Translations under genes and position numbers: made by a program
Assembly (NCBI GenBank): GCA_963703665.1
Contig: CAVPFB010000006.1
Location: 496,001-560,000, forward strand
Reading direction: 5' to 3'
Length of the DNA stretch: 64,000 nucleotides
DNA from: AP-15 sp963703665
GTDB lineage: Bacteria; Pseudomonadota; Alphaproteobacteria; ATCC43930; CGMCC-115725
Shown: positions 18,579 through 29,100 of the stretch, piece by piece
How positions within the stretch are numbered: the first letter of the stretch is position 1
How the letters are laid out: every line of letters starts with the position of its first letter
The notes under the pieces: generated by a model
Databases searched by the model: none
What the model saw: the letters and a program-made list of their open reading frames with translations, nothing else
Told to the model about the DNA's origin: nothing

Positions 18579-18794
18579 ATGACCGCCAAGGTTCGCTTGA
18601 ATCTTCAGGTCTCCGAACAACTCAACACCGACTTGGAGGAAATGGCCGATAGCACCGGCAGCAACCGGACTGAGGTAATCCGGCAGGCCCTCGCTCTCAT
18701 GAAAATCGCGCACCAGGCGCGGCGCGAGGGTAGGCATCTCGGCCTGGTGTCCGACCCTTCCAAATTAGACACGGAGCTGGTCGGCATCCTGTGA
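18579..18794 (+). CDS. Ribbon-helix-helix (CopG-like) DNA-binding protein
   Basis: 71 residues. The RHH fold is clear: a short strand VRLNLQVS, then QLNTDLEEMADSTGSNRTEV and IRQALALMKIAHQARREGRH. Such proteins bind DNA as dimers and often serve as autoregulating antitoxins. An AAAGGGAG lies eight bases before the ATG. Eight bases downstream begins a gene for a small membrane protein, so the pair is probably one operon. Toxin-antitoxin function is possible but not shown. Confidence 0.8.
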   Translation: MTAKVRLNLQVSEQLNTDLEEMADSTGSNRTEVIRQALALMKIAHQARREGRHLGLVSDPSKLDTELVGIL

Positions 18795-18801
18795 CGGGCT
18801 C

Positions 18802-19113
18802 ATGCCTAACCAGGTCAATCTCGATGGGGTTGTCCCGCGCGGTGACGTGACGCTTGGGCGCGAGGAGCATCCTGACGAGAGAGCTGCCCGACTTAGGCAA
18901 GAAAGCAGGGCTGCAATTATAGAACACTGCAAAGATGTGGCTATTTTTGCAGCCCTGTACGTTTTTCTCATTGTCATGGTAGTAATCTGCCTGTATTTAA
19001 TTTTGTTCGCCAAGGCAGCTCCGCCGGAAACTCAAAGATGGTCGCAATCCCTGTTGGCAGCCATTTTGAGCGGAACGGTTTCTTTCATAATCGGCCGGAA
19101 AATCGGGAAGTAG
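18802..19113 (+). CDS. Small two-helix membrane protein
   Basis: 103 residues. A charged N-terminal 45 (REEHPDERAARLRQESR) precedes a long helix (VAIFAALYVFLIVMVVICLY), a short loop, and a second helix (SLLAAILSGTVSFIIGRKIGK). I know no family name. Adjacency to the RHH regulator suggests a regulated membrane effector. The coding segment is less G+C-rich than the surroundings. Confidence 0.6.
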   Translation: MPNQVNLDGVVPRGDVTLGREEHPDERAARLRQESRAAIIEHCKDVAIFAALYVFLIVMVVICLYLILFAKAAPPETQRWSQSLLAAILSGTVSFIIGRKIGK

Positions 19114-19437
19114 GCGAGCAGGCACGGCGCCTACATGAGATGGCAGAAGCGCCGCGACCGCGCGGGATCTGCGGGAGCGACAACCATGCAATTGCCATGG
19201 TCGTATCGTATTCTCGCCGCATCGGCCGATCGGCGGTGCGGGATTGCGGTTGAAACATCGGAGACTGAAACACCTGATATCGACCTGCAAAAAACAGGTG
19301 GAACAGGAGCGCGGGAGCGGTCGCGCGCCGTGCCAGGCTCAGGTCCGGCACCCCGATCGGCTGACTGCGCCACCGCGCCGCCGTGCCAATATCGTTCGGT
19401 CCGCATCGTGCGGTCCTGAGTTTGGATGCGAATAACC
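19114..19437. other. Gap without a supported gene
   Basis: Overlapping open frames exist on both strands but none has a family signature. No repeat or terminator with a clear U tract was seen. Confidence 0.5.
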
Positions 19438-21129
19438 ATGGCCCAGCCGAGCTATGTCCATGGCGCCAGCGAGACGCCGCTGATCGGCGAGACGATCGGC
19501 GTCTATTTCGACCGCGCTGTCGAGCTCTATGGCGCGCGCGACGCGCTGGTGGTTCGCCATCAGCAGATCCGCTGGAGCTGGCGCGCGCTCCGGGAACGGG
19601 TCGATGCGTTCGCCGCCGGCCTCCTGGCGCTCGGGCTCGAACCCGGCGAGCGCATCGGCATCTGGTCGCCGAACAACGCCGAATGGGTGGTGACCCAGTT
19701 CGCCACCGCCAAGGCCGGGCTGATCCTCGTCAACATCAACCCGGCATACCGGCTGACCGAGCTCGAATACGCACTGAACAAGGCGGGCTGCGCAGCCTTG
19801 ATCACCGCGGCCCGGTTCAAGAGCAGCGATTATCTGGCGATGCTCGGCGACTTGGCGCCAGGGCTCGAAATCGGCCGCTCCCGGCGAGCTGCGCGCATCG
19901 CGGCTGCCGGCATTGCGGCTCGTCATTGCGATCGGCGAAGAGACGGCGCCGGGGACCATCGCTTTCGATGCCGTGCACGAGCTTGGCGGCGCCGCCGAGC
20001 GCGACCGCCTCGCCCGGCTCGCCGCGGAGCTGCAATTCGACGACCCGATCAACATTCAGTTTACCTCGGGCACCACCGGGTTTCCCAAGGGTGCCACGCT
20101 GACCCACCACAACATCCTGAACAACGGCTTCTTTGTCGGCGAGGCGATGCGGCTCGGCCCGGACGACCGGCTCTGCATCCCGGTGCCGCTCTACCATTGC
20201 TTCGGCATGGTGCTGGGTAACCTCGCCTGCCTGACGCACGGTGCGGCGATGGTGTTTCCGGGCGAGGGGTTCGACCCATTGGCCACGCTCGAGGCGGTCG
20301 CCGCCGAGCGCTGCACCGCGCTGCACGGCGTGCCCACGATGTTCATCGCCGAAATGGACCATCCCGATTTCGCCAAATTCGACCTGTCGTCGCTGCGCAC
20401 CGGGATCATGGCCGGCAGCCCATGCCCGATCGAGGTCATGAAGCGCACGGTCGAGCGCATGCATTTGCGGTCAGATCACGATCGCTTACGGGATGACCGA
20501 AACCAGCCCGGTCAGCTTTCAGTCCTCGACCGATGACCCGATCGAGCGCCGCGTGTCGACGGTCGGCCGGGTGCAGCCGCATCTCGAGGTCAAGATCGTC
20601 GATGCCGAGTGCCGTATCGTGCCCCGCGGCGCGCCCGGCGAATTGTTGACCCGCGGCTATTCGGTCATGCTCGGCTATTGGGATGACGATCGAGAAGAGC
20701 CGCGAGGCGATCGACCCGGCGCGCTGGATGCGGACCGGCGATCTGGCGACGATCGACGACGCGGGCTATTGCAACATCGTCGGCCGCATCAAGGACATGG
20801 TGATCCGCGGCGGCGAAAACGTCTATCCGCGCGAGGTCGAGGAGTTTCTGTACCGCCACCCGAAGATCGAGGACGTGCAGGTGATTGGCGTGCCCGACCA
20901 GCGCTATGGCGAGGAGCTGTGCGCCTGGGTGCGGCTGCGCGACGGCGAGGCGGCGAGCGCCGAGGAGATCCGCGCCTTCTGCCAGGGGCAGATCGCGCAC
21001 TACAAGATCCCGCGCTACGTCAAATTCGTCGATGCGTTCCCGATGACCGTCACCGGCAAGATCCAGAAATTCCTGATGCGCGAAGCGACGATCGCGGAGC
21101 TGGGCCTCAGCGCGGAACAGACCGCCTGA
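19438..21129 (+). CDS. AMP-binding fatty-acyl-CoA synthetase (three frameshifts)
   Basis: About 563 residues after three one-base repairs near 19883, 20471 and 20690. Read across frames the order is normal: ALVVRHQQIRWSWRALRERV, the P-loop FTSGTTGFPKGATLTHHN, PLYHCFGMVLGN, AYGMTETSPVSF, MRTGDLATIDDAGYCNIVGR, IRGGENVYPREVEEFLY and the lysine motif MTVTGKIQKFLMRE. It would activate a fatty or related acid to its CoA ester. The repaired joins (GRPGELRASRLP, HLRQITIAYGMTE, YWDDIEKSREAID) read as normal family sequence, so insertion errors are likelier than decay. Confidence 0.85.
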
Positions 21130-21200
21130 TGGCGGATCGGCCGAGCCGGCGCCGACGGCGGTCGCCGCCGACACCGGCATTGGTCCGTCAGGCGCTCTGC

Positions 21201-22617
21201 TCAGGCGAATTCGCCGGCCGCCTCGTTGAAGGTTTCGAGCTGGCCGACGGTCTCCTTGCCGAACAGCAGCGGCACAAAGGCGCCGATCGCCACGACGATG
21301 CCGAGCGTGCCGAAAAACACCGTCGGCGAGCCGGTATGGGCTTCGAGGAAGGCCGGCATCGCCACCCCGGCGAACAGCCGCCCGAACGACTCGCCGAAGA
21401 AATGGCCGCGACCGCGCAGTGCGGTCGGGAATTGCTCGGACAGGTAGACCCGCACCGCCGGGAAGGACGACAGCACGGTAAAGCCGGTGATCAGCGCTCC
21501 GGCGCTCATCACCACCGTCGCGGCCGAGCCCGCCCGATGCGCCAACGCCATCAGCGCCAGACCGGGGATCGCACCGCCGAGCGCATAGGCGATCGCCCAG
21601 CGCCGACCGATGATCTCCATGATGTAGCCGGTGAAGAACTTGCCCGGAATGCTCGCCATGAACAGCAGCGAGCTCAGCCCGAAGCTCAGCGACACGGCGG
21701 CGCCCTGGTCGACCAGGGCCTTCGGCACCAGGATGGCGGAGGCGTAATAGCAGGTGCCGGCGGCGATCGAGCACAGGATGCCGACCACGGTCCAGCGCAG
21801 CTGGCCGCGACGGAACAGCGCCGAGAACGGCGGCAGTTCCTCCGGCGCCACTTCGAGGTTCGGTCCCAGCTCGGCCAGCGTCAACGACGGCACGCGGCTG
21901 CCGGCGCGCTTGATGATATTGTTCACATCGTCCACCGCCGCCTGCGGGTGTCCGCGGCGCAGCAGCCAGCGCGGACTGTCTGGGAAGGGCGAAATGCAGC
22001 AGCACTGGAACCACGAACAGTGCCAGTCCGCCCGGCAATGCGATCAGCCGGAAGCCATGCACGTTGCCGGCGAGGACGAAACCGATAAACGGCAGCAGGG
22101 TAAAGGCGCTGGCCAGCATGACTTCGTAGATTGCGCCGTAGGTGCGGCGGTGCTGCGCCGGCATCAGCTCGGCGGCGATCGGAAACGGCGCCGAAATGGC
22201 AAAGCCCAGCCCGATGCCGGTCAGCAGGCGCAATATGATCAGCTGCTCGGCGGTTTGCGCGAGCGGGATCAGCAAGGTGAAGAACGTGCTGACAATCACC
22301 CCGATCTGCATGACGGCCTTGCGGCTCAGGCGGTCGGAGAGCAGCGAGGCGCCGAGCCCGGCGACAGCGACCAGCAGGGTCGGCCCCAAAACGAGCCAAC
22401 GGATGTCGGTGGCGGTCAGATGGAGCGGCCCCTTGGCGAGCACGATCAGCGAGCCGCCCAGCGCCAGATCGTAGCCTTCGACAAAGCCGACCAGCCCCAG
22501 CACCACGATCAGTCCGATGTGGTAGGCACTGAACGGGATGCTGTCGAGCTTGCGCCCCAGCACCTGGATCGCGGGCACGCCCGGCGTGGAACGATCGGGA
22601 GATTTGGCTGCAGCCAT
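21201..22617 (-). CDS. MFS transporter (frameshifted near 21983)
   Basis: About 471 residues; start ATG 22617 follows GGAGGAAA. The family resembles sugar/aromatic-acid MFS symporters: PFSAYHIGLIVVLGLVGFVEGYDLALGG at helix 1 (split here as one loop), LLSDRLSRKAVMQ after helix 2. After removing one base at about 21983 the loop reads PDSPRWLLRRGH, the canonical PESPRWL motif. The C-terminal half has LSFGLSSLLFMASIPGKFFT and SEQFPTALRGRGHFFGES. Substrate unknown; it lies convergent to the acyl-CoA synthetase. Confidence 0.87.
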
Positions 22618-22910
22618 CTTGATTTTCCTCCTTGTTGTTGATTGCCGGCGGTTGACCCAGCTCTTTTTTTCACTGTGCCCGTTGTGCACGGGTCGCTCCC
22701 GTGCCGTCAATAGCGGGCTCGGCGAGTCTCCGGATCAAGGGTTCTCCGCCGTCGACGAGATATCGGCGGGCCCTAACGAAAACCGCTTGTTGGCCATACG
22801 CCATTGAACGGGAAGACGAGATGGCCTTTCGCCGTTGTCGGCTGGTCGGGGTCATCCCCGACCGTGCCGGAGCGATTGCGCCCGCACGCTTTTTCGGAGA
22901 AGGAGCCGAG

Positions 22911-23192
22911 GTGAGGACGCGATCGATTGCAACCGCTGTAGCCGGCGCCGGGATGATCCTGGCATTGGCGAGCTGCACCAATCCGTACGATCCGGCCCAG
23001 CGTGCGGTCGGCGGCGGCCTGATCGGCGCCGGCGCCGGGGCGGCGATCGGCGCCGCGGCGGGCGGCGGTCCGGGTGCGGCGATCGGCGCCGCGACCGGCG
23101 GTGCGATCGGCGCGGTGACCGGCGTCGTCACCACGCCGCCGCCACCGCCGCCCGGCTACTACCCGCCGCCGCCTCCGCCCCCCGGCTATTGA
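22911..23192 (+). CDS. Glycine-zipper lipoprotein
   Basis: 93 residues from GTG 22911 with AAGGAG just upstream. A lipoprotein signal ends at LALASC (Cys22). A glycine-zipper stretch follows (GGGLIGAGAGAAIGAAAGGG and repeats), then a proline/tyrosine tail PPPPPPGYYPPPP. Similar small outer-membrane lipoproteins are common in Rhodospirillales and relatives. The zipper implies membrane packing; the function is unknown. Confidence 0.75.
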   Translation: MRTRSIATAVAGAGMILALASCTNPYDPAQRAVGGGLIGAGAGAAIGAAAGGGPGAAIGAATGGAIGAVTGVVTTPPPPPPGYYPPPPPPPGY

Positions 23193-23212
23193 GCCGATCT
23201 GTGGCGCCCGCC

Positions 23213-24389
23213 TCAGCGGCCGAGATCGGCGAGCCGCGGCAGCACCTCCTTTGAGAACAGGGTCAGGTTGTCGACGGTGTCTTCATGGCTGATGTGGCCA
23301 CCCTGGCCCATCATCAATAGATGGCCGAAGCCGCCGACGTGGTCGTAGAACGCCTTCAGCTGGTCCCATACGTCGTCGGGGGTGCCGGCGAACGAGAGGC
23401 CGGCGTCGATTGCCTGCTCAACCGTCATCGTGCGCGGGTTGATCGGGTGGCCGTCCTTGGTCTGGACTCGCGTCGCGCGCGCCGCCATCGCTCCGCCTCC
23501 CTTCAGCATCTGCGCCGTCGCGCGCGGCGAGGCATAGCCGGGCGGGTTGGCGAATTGCGCCGCGACGATGCCCGAGGTGCGGCTGTAATCGAGGATCTGG
23601 TCGGCGCGGCGGCGGCCCTCCTCGCTTGTATGCCCGACCCCGATCAAGGCCATGTAGGCGAGACGGTCCGGCGTCGGCTCGCGCCCGGCCTCGCGGGCCT
23701 TCTTGCGATAGGCCTCGAAGATCGCCGGAGTTCGGACCCAGCCGGTGTTGAGCACGCCGATCACCATGCCGCGCGCTGCCGCCTCGGTGGCGCTGTCCGC
23801 GCTGCCGACCGGCGTCCATACCGGCGGATGCGGCTGTTGATAGGGGCGCGGCCAGACATTGACCGAGCGGTACTGGAAATGCCTGCCCTCCCAGTTGAAC
23901 GGGCCATCATGGCTGGTCATCGCCTTCAGGATCAGGTCGTAGGCCTCCCAAAAGCGCTCGGAGAGCTCGGCCGGGTTGGTGTTGGCCGGCGAGATCTCAA
24001 ATGGCACGCCCTTGACAAAGCCCATCTCGAGCCGGCCGCGCGAGATCACGTCGATGATCGAATATTCCTCGGCGACGCGGATCGGGTCGTTGCGGTTGCC
24101 GATCGGCATGCCGAGCGCCAACAGCCGCACCTTCTTGGTCTCGCGCGCGAGGATTGCCATCGGGATCGTGCAGACGGAATCGCTGCAGGTAGCGGTGGCG
24201 TGGTGCTCGTTGGTCATGATGTTGATGCCGAGCTCGTCGCACAGCGCCCATTCGTCGAGATAGCGGTGATAGAGGTCGGCGCCGATTTTCGGGTCGTAGA
24301 GCCGAACTCGGGACGACGACGCGGTACGAGTCGCGCAGCTGCGGCCAGGCCGGGTGATAGGCCATCTCGCTGAAATGCCAGACCTTCAT
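23213..24389 (-). CDS. LLM-class flavin-dependent oxidoreductase (frameshifted near 24303)
   Basis: About 391 residues after one repair. A luciferase-like monooxygenase: NIMTNEHHATATCSDS near 65, RVRLLALGMPIG region near 95, VISRGRLEMGFVKG near 120, and FAGTPDDVWDQLKAF near the end. Dropping one base near 24303 joins YRVVVPS to RLYDPKIGADLYHRYLDEW. It uses reduced flavin and O2 or F420-like chemistry; the substrate is unknown. The start ATG 24389 overlaps the stop of the upstream hydrolase gene by four bases. Confidence 0.88.
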
Positions 24390-25159
24390 CGCCTTGCCTC
24401 CATGCCCGCGAAGCGTTCGATCGCATCGGCAACGGCGTCGGGGCATTCGATCTGCGGGTAGTGCCCGGCCTCGGCGATCCGCTCGAACCTGGCGTTCGGC
24501 AACGACCGGCACAGCTGCTCGCCATAATCGGGCGTGACGATGCCGTCACCGTCGCCCCACAGCGCCAGTGTCGGGACCCGCACCCGGTGCAGCCATTGGC
24601 GCAGCCCGGGATCGTGCATATAGGGGCGCCAGCCGTAGAGCGCCGCGGCCGACCGGTCGCGCGCGATTGCGGTCAGCTCGTCGTCGTCCAGCGCCGTGTA
24701 GTCGGGCAGCACACGCCCCGGATTGAAAAAGGTGCGTCGGTGCCGCTCGTCCTCGGGCAGCGCGTAGATATCGGTGATATCGCGGTCCTCGCGCCCGCCG
24801 AATTTGATGCCGAGCGAGTTGATCAGCACCAGCGTGCCGATCCTCTCGACCGAGCGCACCGCCATTTCAAGCGCGATCCAGCCGCCAAAGGACGAGCCGA
24901 CGAGGACGACTTTGCCGCCGGGCTGCCGATCGAGCCAGTCGAGATAGAGATAAGCCAGATCATGGACCGAGCGGAATCCGTCCGGCCGCTTGGAATGGCC
25001 AAAGCCGGGGTGTCGCGGTGCGGTCACCTGCCAACGCCGCGCCAGCCGGTCGATAAATGCCCGGTTTTGCGCGACATAATCGCCGCCATGCAGAAACAGC
25101 AGCGGCGGACCCGCGACCGATCCGTCGAGCGCAACTCCATCGATCTCGATGCCCGCCAT
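24386..25159 (-). CDS. Alpha/beta hydrolase
   Basis: 257 residues. The oxyanion HGG is in LLFLHGGDYVAQN, the nucleophile serine in VLVGSSFGGW near 92, an acid residue in LWGDGDGIVTPD near 210 and the catalytic histidine in AEAGHYPQIECP near 238. No signal peptide. Its stop overlaps the start of the LLM oxidoreductase (ATGA), so the two are translationally coupled. An oxygenase-then-hydrolase pair suggests degradation of a small ester or ketone; that is inference. Confidence 0.88.
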   Translation of the reverse strand: MAGIEIDGVALDGSVAGPPLLFLHGGDYVAQNRAFIDRLARRWQVTAPRHPGFGHSKRPDGFRSVHDLAYLYLDWLDRQPGGKVVLVGSSFGGWIALEMAVRSVERIGTLVLINSLGIKFGGREDRDITDIYALPEDERHRRTFFNPGRVLPDYTALDDDELTAIARDRSAAALYGWRPYMHDPGLRQWLHRVRVPTLALWGDGDGIVTPDYGEQLCRSLPNARFERIAEAGHYPQIECPDAVADAIERFAGMEARR

Positions 25160-25350
25160 TCCGCCCCCTCCCGGTCTCTATCGCCCGGCGGCAGTATTGC
25201 GATCATTCGCGCCAAGGTCCACGACGGCGGCACCCGCAAGCGCAGCCAGATTTCGCGTGCGAAATTTTTCGGTCCAAAGGTGCGGCATTTTGTCCTATCT
25301 TGGATAGAACCGCGGCCGATCCGGGCCGCGCTCAAGCAGGCGAGGGTGCG

Positions 25351-25782
25351 ATGAACGTCGAAGCAATCCTGCGCGGCAAGGGACGGACGGTCGCGACGAT
25401 CCGCCCAGATCAGCCGATCGAGGCGGCGTTGGCCGCCTTGTGCGGGCGCAACGTCGGCGCCCTCGTCGTCAGCGAGGACGGCGAGCGGGTAGACGGCATC
25501 ATCTCCGAGCGCGACCTGGTCCACGGCCTCGCTGAGCGCGGTCGGGATCTCTTGACGCTGAGCGTGGTCGAAGTGATGACTAGGCGCGTGGTGACCTGCG
25601 ACCCCGCCGACAGCGTCGCCGACCTGATGGCCGAGATGACCAACCGCCGCATCCGCCATCTGCCGGTCGTCGAGAATGGGCACCTTGTCGGCATCGTCAG
25701 CATCGGCGATCTGGTCAAGAGCCGGCTCGACGAAATCGAATACGAAGCCAGCTCGCTGCGCTCGTTTATCGCCGGCGCCTGA
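25351..25782 (+). CDS. Tandem CBS-domain protein
   Basis: 143 residues: two CBS domains (about 7-62 and 74-130) and nothing else. Motifs are VGALVVSEDGERVDGIISER and RRIRHLPVVENGHLVGIVS. Such free CBS pairs bind adenine nucleotides and act as energy or redox sensors. It stands alone between the hydrolase (divergent) and the VOC gene (convergent). Confidence 0.9.
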   Translation: MNVEAILRGKGRTVATIRPDQPIEAALAALCGRNVGALVVSEDGERVDGIISERDLVHGLAERGRDLLTLSVVEVMTRRVVTCDPADSVADLMAEMTNRRIRHLPVVENGHLVGIVSIGDLVKSRLDEIEYEASSLRSFIAGA

Positions 25783-25891
25783 CCTCCGCCGCTTCAACCG
25801 CCTCAGGCTTGCCGCGTCGTCCGAAGGCCGAACAATTTGCGGTATGCCTCGACGAGGCCGGGCGACCACCCTGGCCCAGGCCAGCCTCGGC

Positions 25892-25915
25892 AGCCTCACG
25901 GCACGCCGTGAGGCT
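25892..25915. terminator. Perfect 11-bp inverted repeat between convergent genes
   Basis: AGCCTCACGGC and its exact complement are separated by two bases, midway between the CBS gene and the convergent VOC gene. No U tract follows on either strand, so it may be a bidirectional transcript-end hairpin rather than a classical intrinsic terminator. Confidence 0.45.
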
Positions 25916-25950
25916 CGATGAAGCGCCGGGTTGAAGCGGCGGGTTGCCGG

Positions 25951-26439
25951 TTATTTGGCTTCTTCTTCTACCGCCGGGGTCAGCTCATAGCGCTGCATCG
26001 CGAAGCTGATCGCTTCGTTCCAGCCGCGACTGCGGATATCGAGCTGCACCTTGTCGGGACCGAGATATTTCAAATTTTGCGCGTCGCCCATGACGGTCAT
26101 CCGGGCGGCCTCCGGATCCATCTCGGATTTGCCCATTGGCACCGGCGTGTAATTCGCGGCTTCCAGCTCTTTGGCCGTCGCCTGCTCATCGTCTACATAA
26201 AATCCGATGTGGTGAATCCCCCGCAGATCGGATTTTTGCCCCGGGCCGAGCTTTGGCGCCCCGGGCTCGCCATACTTCAGAATAGCGAAGTAAATGTAGC
26301 CGTCGCTCAGCCACACGCCCTTTTCACCGGTATTGCCGGGCCGCCGATACAGCTCGGTCAGGCCAAAATGTTCCTTGTAGAATTCGGCGGTCTTCGCAGG
26401 ATCGTCAGTCACGAGCGCGATATGCCTAATGCGGGCCAT
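25951..26439 (-). CDS. VOC-family (glyoxalase/dioxygenase-like) protein
   Basis: 162 residues from ATG 26439 (GGAGAAGG upstream). One pair of beta-alpha-beta-beta-beta modules: RIRHIALVTDDPAKTAEFYK at the start and IHHIGFYVDDEQATAKELE near 70. Histidines in RHIALV and HHIGFYV and the late acid in KVQLDIRSRGWNEA are placed as metal ligands of this superfamily. Whether it is a lyase, dioxygenase or resistance protein cannot be told. It stands alone. Confidence 0.85.
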   Translation of the reverse strand: MARIRHIALVTDDPAKTAEFYKEHFGLTELYRRPGNTGEKGVWLSDGYIYFAILKYGEPGAPKLGPGQKSDLRGIHHIGFYVDDEQATAKELEAANYTPVPMGKSEMDPEAARMTVMGDAQNLKYLGPDKVQLDIRSRGWNEAISFAMQRYELTPAVEEEAK

Positions 26440-26729
26440 CTGCCTTCTCCTTAAGCTTCTGCAGTTGTCAACGCGCAGACATCGCTGTGTAGGCTTTCGC
26501 CTCGGCAACGGTCAAGCGTTCGCCGGCAGCAAGCGAGGGTCGCCGCACCGGCGCCGATCACCAAAGGCCGGGGCGCGCCGTCGCTGCGGTCTTGCCGTGC
26601 CGCGCGGGTGCCGACAGGATGGGGCGATGGACCCCCTGCCGCCCGTCCCCCGCGTCGCCCCGCTCTCGACCGGGGTCACGACTCGGATGGGCGCGGCTCG
26701 GGGCCGCAGCGATTTTCAGCCCGGCCCGG

Positions 26730-26885
26730 TATTTCCCCGGCGCCAGCCTCAAATTCGACGCCAATGGCCGCCGTGTCGGGGCGCCGCTGATCCTGGTGCA
26801 ATGGCAGAACGGCGAGCCGGTAACGGTGGCGCCGCCGCAATTCGCGGTCGCCAAGGCGATCTGGACGAAGCAGTCGAGCGAGTGA
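26730..26885 (+). pseudogene. C-terminal remnant of an ABC substrate-binding protein
   Basis: The last 51 codons read YFPGASLKFDANGRRVGAPL and LVQWQNGEPVTVAPP, like the ends of LivK-type branched-chain amino-acid binding proteins. Nothing upstream in any frame supplies the other 350 residues. A truncated remnant is the simplest reading. Confidence 0.55.
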
Positions 26886-26907
26886 CCTGGATCGAGGTGC
26901 GCATGCG

Positions 26908-28139
26908 ATGAACCGCCTGCTGCAGGACCTGCGCATCGTCGAGATTTCGGCGTTTGTCGCGGCCCCGCTCGGCGGCATGACGATGGCGCAGATGGGCGCC
27001 GAGGTGATCCGCATCGACCCGCTCGGCGGCGGCATCGATCATCGCCGCTGGCCGGTAACCGGCGACGGCGTCAGCCTTTATTGGGCCGGGCTCAACAAGG
27101 GGAAGCGCTCGCTGGCATTGGCGCTCGACAAGCCCGAGGGGCGCGAGATCGCCCGCGCCCTGGTCGCCGCGCCCGGCCCCGGCGCCGGCATCCTGTTGAC
27201 CAACCTGCCGCCGCTGAGCGGCCTCGATTTCGCGAGCCTCAAAGCCGCGCGTGACGACGTGATCGTGCTGCGCCTCGTCGGCAACCGCGACGGCTCGGCC
27301 GCGGTCGACTACACGGTCAACGCGGCGAGCGGATTTCCGCTGGTCACCGGCACAGGGCGCGCGGCGGCTGCCGGTCAACCACGTGCTCCCGGCCTGGGAC
27401 ATCGCTGCCGGGCTCTATCTGGCGACCGGGCTGCTGGCGGCCGAGCGCCACCGCGCGCGCACCGGCGAGGGTCAGGAGGTGGTCGATGGCCCTCTCCGAC
27501 GTGATGCTGGCGACGGTCGGCAGTCTCGGCTATATCGGCGACGTGCAGGTCAACGGGCGGGCGCGGCCCGCGATCGGCAACGACCTCTACGGCAGCTTCG
27601 GCCGCGACTTCGCGACCGCCGACGGGCGCCGGGTCGATGATCATCGCGCTGACCCCGCGGCAATGGCGGGCGCTCGGCCAGGCGACCGGGCTGGCCGAGC
27701 GGCTCGCGATGATCGGAGCCGATGATGGAGGTCGATCTCGACACCGAGGCCGGGCGCTACTGAGGCGCGCGACATGATCGCCGCTCTGGTCGGGCGATGG
27801 TGCGCCGGCCGCAGCCTCGACGAGATCCGGCCGCGCCTTTGCCGGGACCGGGGTTCTGTGGGGCCAGTTCCAGGATTTCATCGCCAGCTGGTACGGGCCG
27901 ACCCGCGCTGCTCGGAAGCGAACCCGCTGTTCGCGACCGTCGACCAGCCGGGGATCGGGCATTATCTGACGCCGGGGCTGCCGTTCGACTTCGCGGCGGC
28001 GCCGCGCCTGCCGGCGCGCCCGGCACCGCGTCTCGGCGAGCACACCGACGCCGTGCTGGCGCAAGTGCTGGGTCTGTCCTCGGCCGAGATCGGCCGGCTG
28101 CACGACAACGGCATCGTCGCCGGCGCGGATGGAGGTTAG
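26908..28139 (+). CDS. CaiB/BaiF-family CoA transferase (many frameshifts)
   Basis: Read across frames, a CoA-transferase family III protein of about 400 residues. In order it shows LRIVEISAFVAAPLGGMTMAQ, the family's EVIRIDP, YWAGLNKGKRSLALALDKPE, LPVNHVLPAWDIAAGLYLAT, VMLATVGSLGYIGDVQVNG, NDLYGSFGRDFATADGRR, IIALTPRQWRALGQATGL and FATVDQPGIGHYLTPGLPFD. At least seven one-base repairs are needed between 27365 and 27890, and nearly all remove an extra base. The family swaps CoA between carboxylates or racemises acyl-CoA. Whether the gene is broken or the assembly is poor here must be checked; the density of breaks is the highest in the window. Confidence 0.7.
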
Positions 28140-28382
28140 GGCGATGCTCCGCCCTCGGGCCCGTCACCCTCGCTGTCGCGCTGCCGCAGCTCCTGACCAG
28201 CAATTGGCGCACCCGGCGGGCGGTGCGCAATTTCTCGCGCGATGTCGGGGGCCAGCCGCAGATCGCCCTGGGCGTCGAGCCAGCCGGCCTCGATGTCGGG
28301 CGGCAGTTCGCGCATCGCCTCGGCGAAAGGCGAGAAAGATCTCCTCGACCTGACGCGCTTCGAGACGCCGTTCCCTGGCCAT
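28136..28382 (-). CDS. Possible small protein, frameshifted
   Basis: From ATG 28382, after a good GAGGAGG-like site, the frame reads MARERRLEARQVEEIFLAF. Dropping one base then gives EAMRELPPDIEAGWLDAQGD and a stop at 28136, about 81 residues. The composition is protein-like but I recognise no family. It would overlap the convergent CoA-transferase stop by four bases. Low certainty. Confidence 0.35.
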
Positions 28383-28552
28383 GCGCGGCACCTCCTCTCG
28401 CTTCGAGCGCAACAGACTAGATCGCGCCGCCGTTACCGTCGAGCGCGGCGCGACCGCTCGCGATCGGCGACCGATCGCGCCTTCACGCCCGCCGCCGGCG
28501 CGGTTAAGATGCCGACCGGCTTCACCTTCACCAACACGAGGAGGACCACTTC

Positions 28553-29067
28553 ATGGCCATCAGCATGTACCACGCATCGGTGCCGATGTTTCTGCAGTTG
28601 CTCGGCGGCCTGAAGGGCGTGATCGAAAAGGCGCAAAAGCACGCCACCGAAAAGAAATGGGATGACGCCACGGTGCTGAACTGGCGGCTTTATCCCGGAC
28701 ATGTTCACGTTCGCCCGCCAGGTGCGGCAGGCGAGCGAGCATGCGTTTGGCGCCGGCCGCGTTGCCGGGGTCGCGGTGCCCGAACTTGCCGCCGATCGAC
28801 AATAGCTTCTGGGCCGAGATGCAGTCGCGGATCGACAAGACCATCGACTTCCTGAAGGGCCTGCGCCCCGATCAGCTCGACGGCAAGGAAGATTCGCAGG
28901 TCACGATCACTCAGGGCGGCCAGCCGCGCAATTTCCGCGCGCAGGTCTATCTTTATCATTTGGCGATGCCGAACTTCTACTTCCACACGACGACAGCTTA
29001 CAACATCCTGCGCTCGCTCGGCATCGAGATCGGCAAGCGCGACTTCATGGGCCAAATGCCGTCGTAA
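28553..29067 (+). CDS. DUF1993 protein (two frameshifts)
   Basis: About 170 residues after removing a base near 28695 and one near 28790. The order is MAISMYHASVPMFLQLLGGL, then YPDMFTFARQVRQASEHAFG, LPPIDNSFWAEMQSRIDKT, and NFRAQVYLYHLAMPNFYFHT. This matches DUF1993 (DinB-like four-helix fold), a family of unknown activity. The ATG follows GAGGAGG. Two helices' worth of metal-ligand-like histidines (YHLAMPNFYFH) are kept. Confidence 0.8.
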
Positions 29068-29100
29068 TCGGCTCAGCAGTAAGAACCATACGCAATCTCT

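Noticed and set aside
23041..23190. Repeat array or CRISPR in the glycine/proline-rich segment
   Set aside because: The repetition is codon-level low complexity of a glycine-zipper lipoprotein; no regular repeat-spacer pattern exists.
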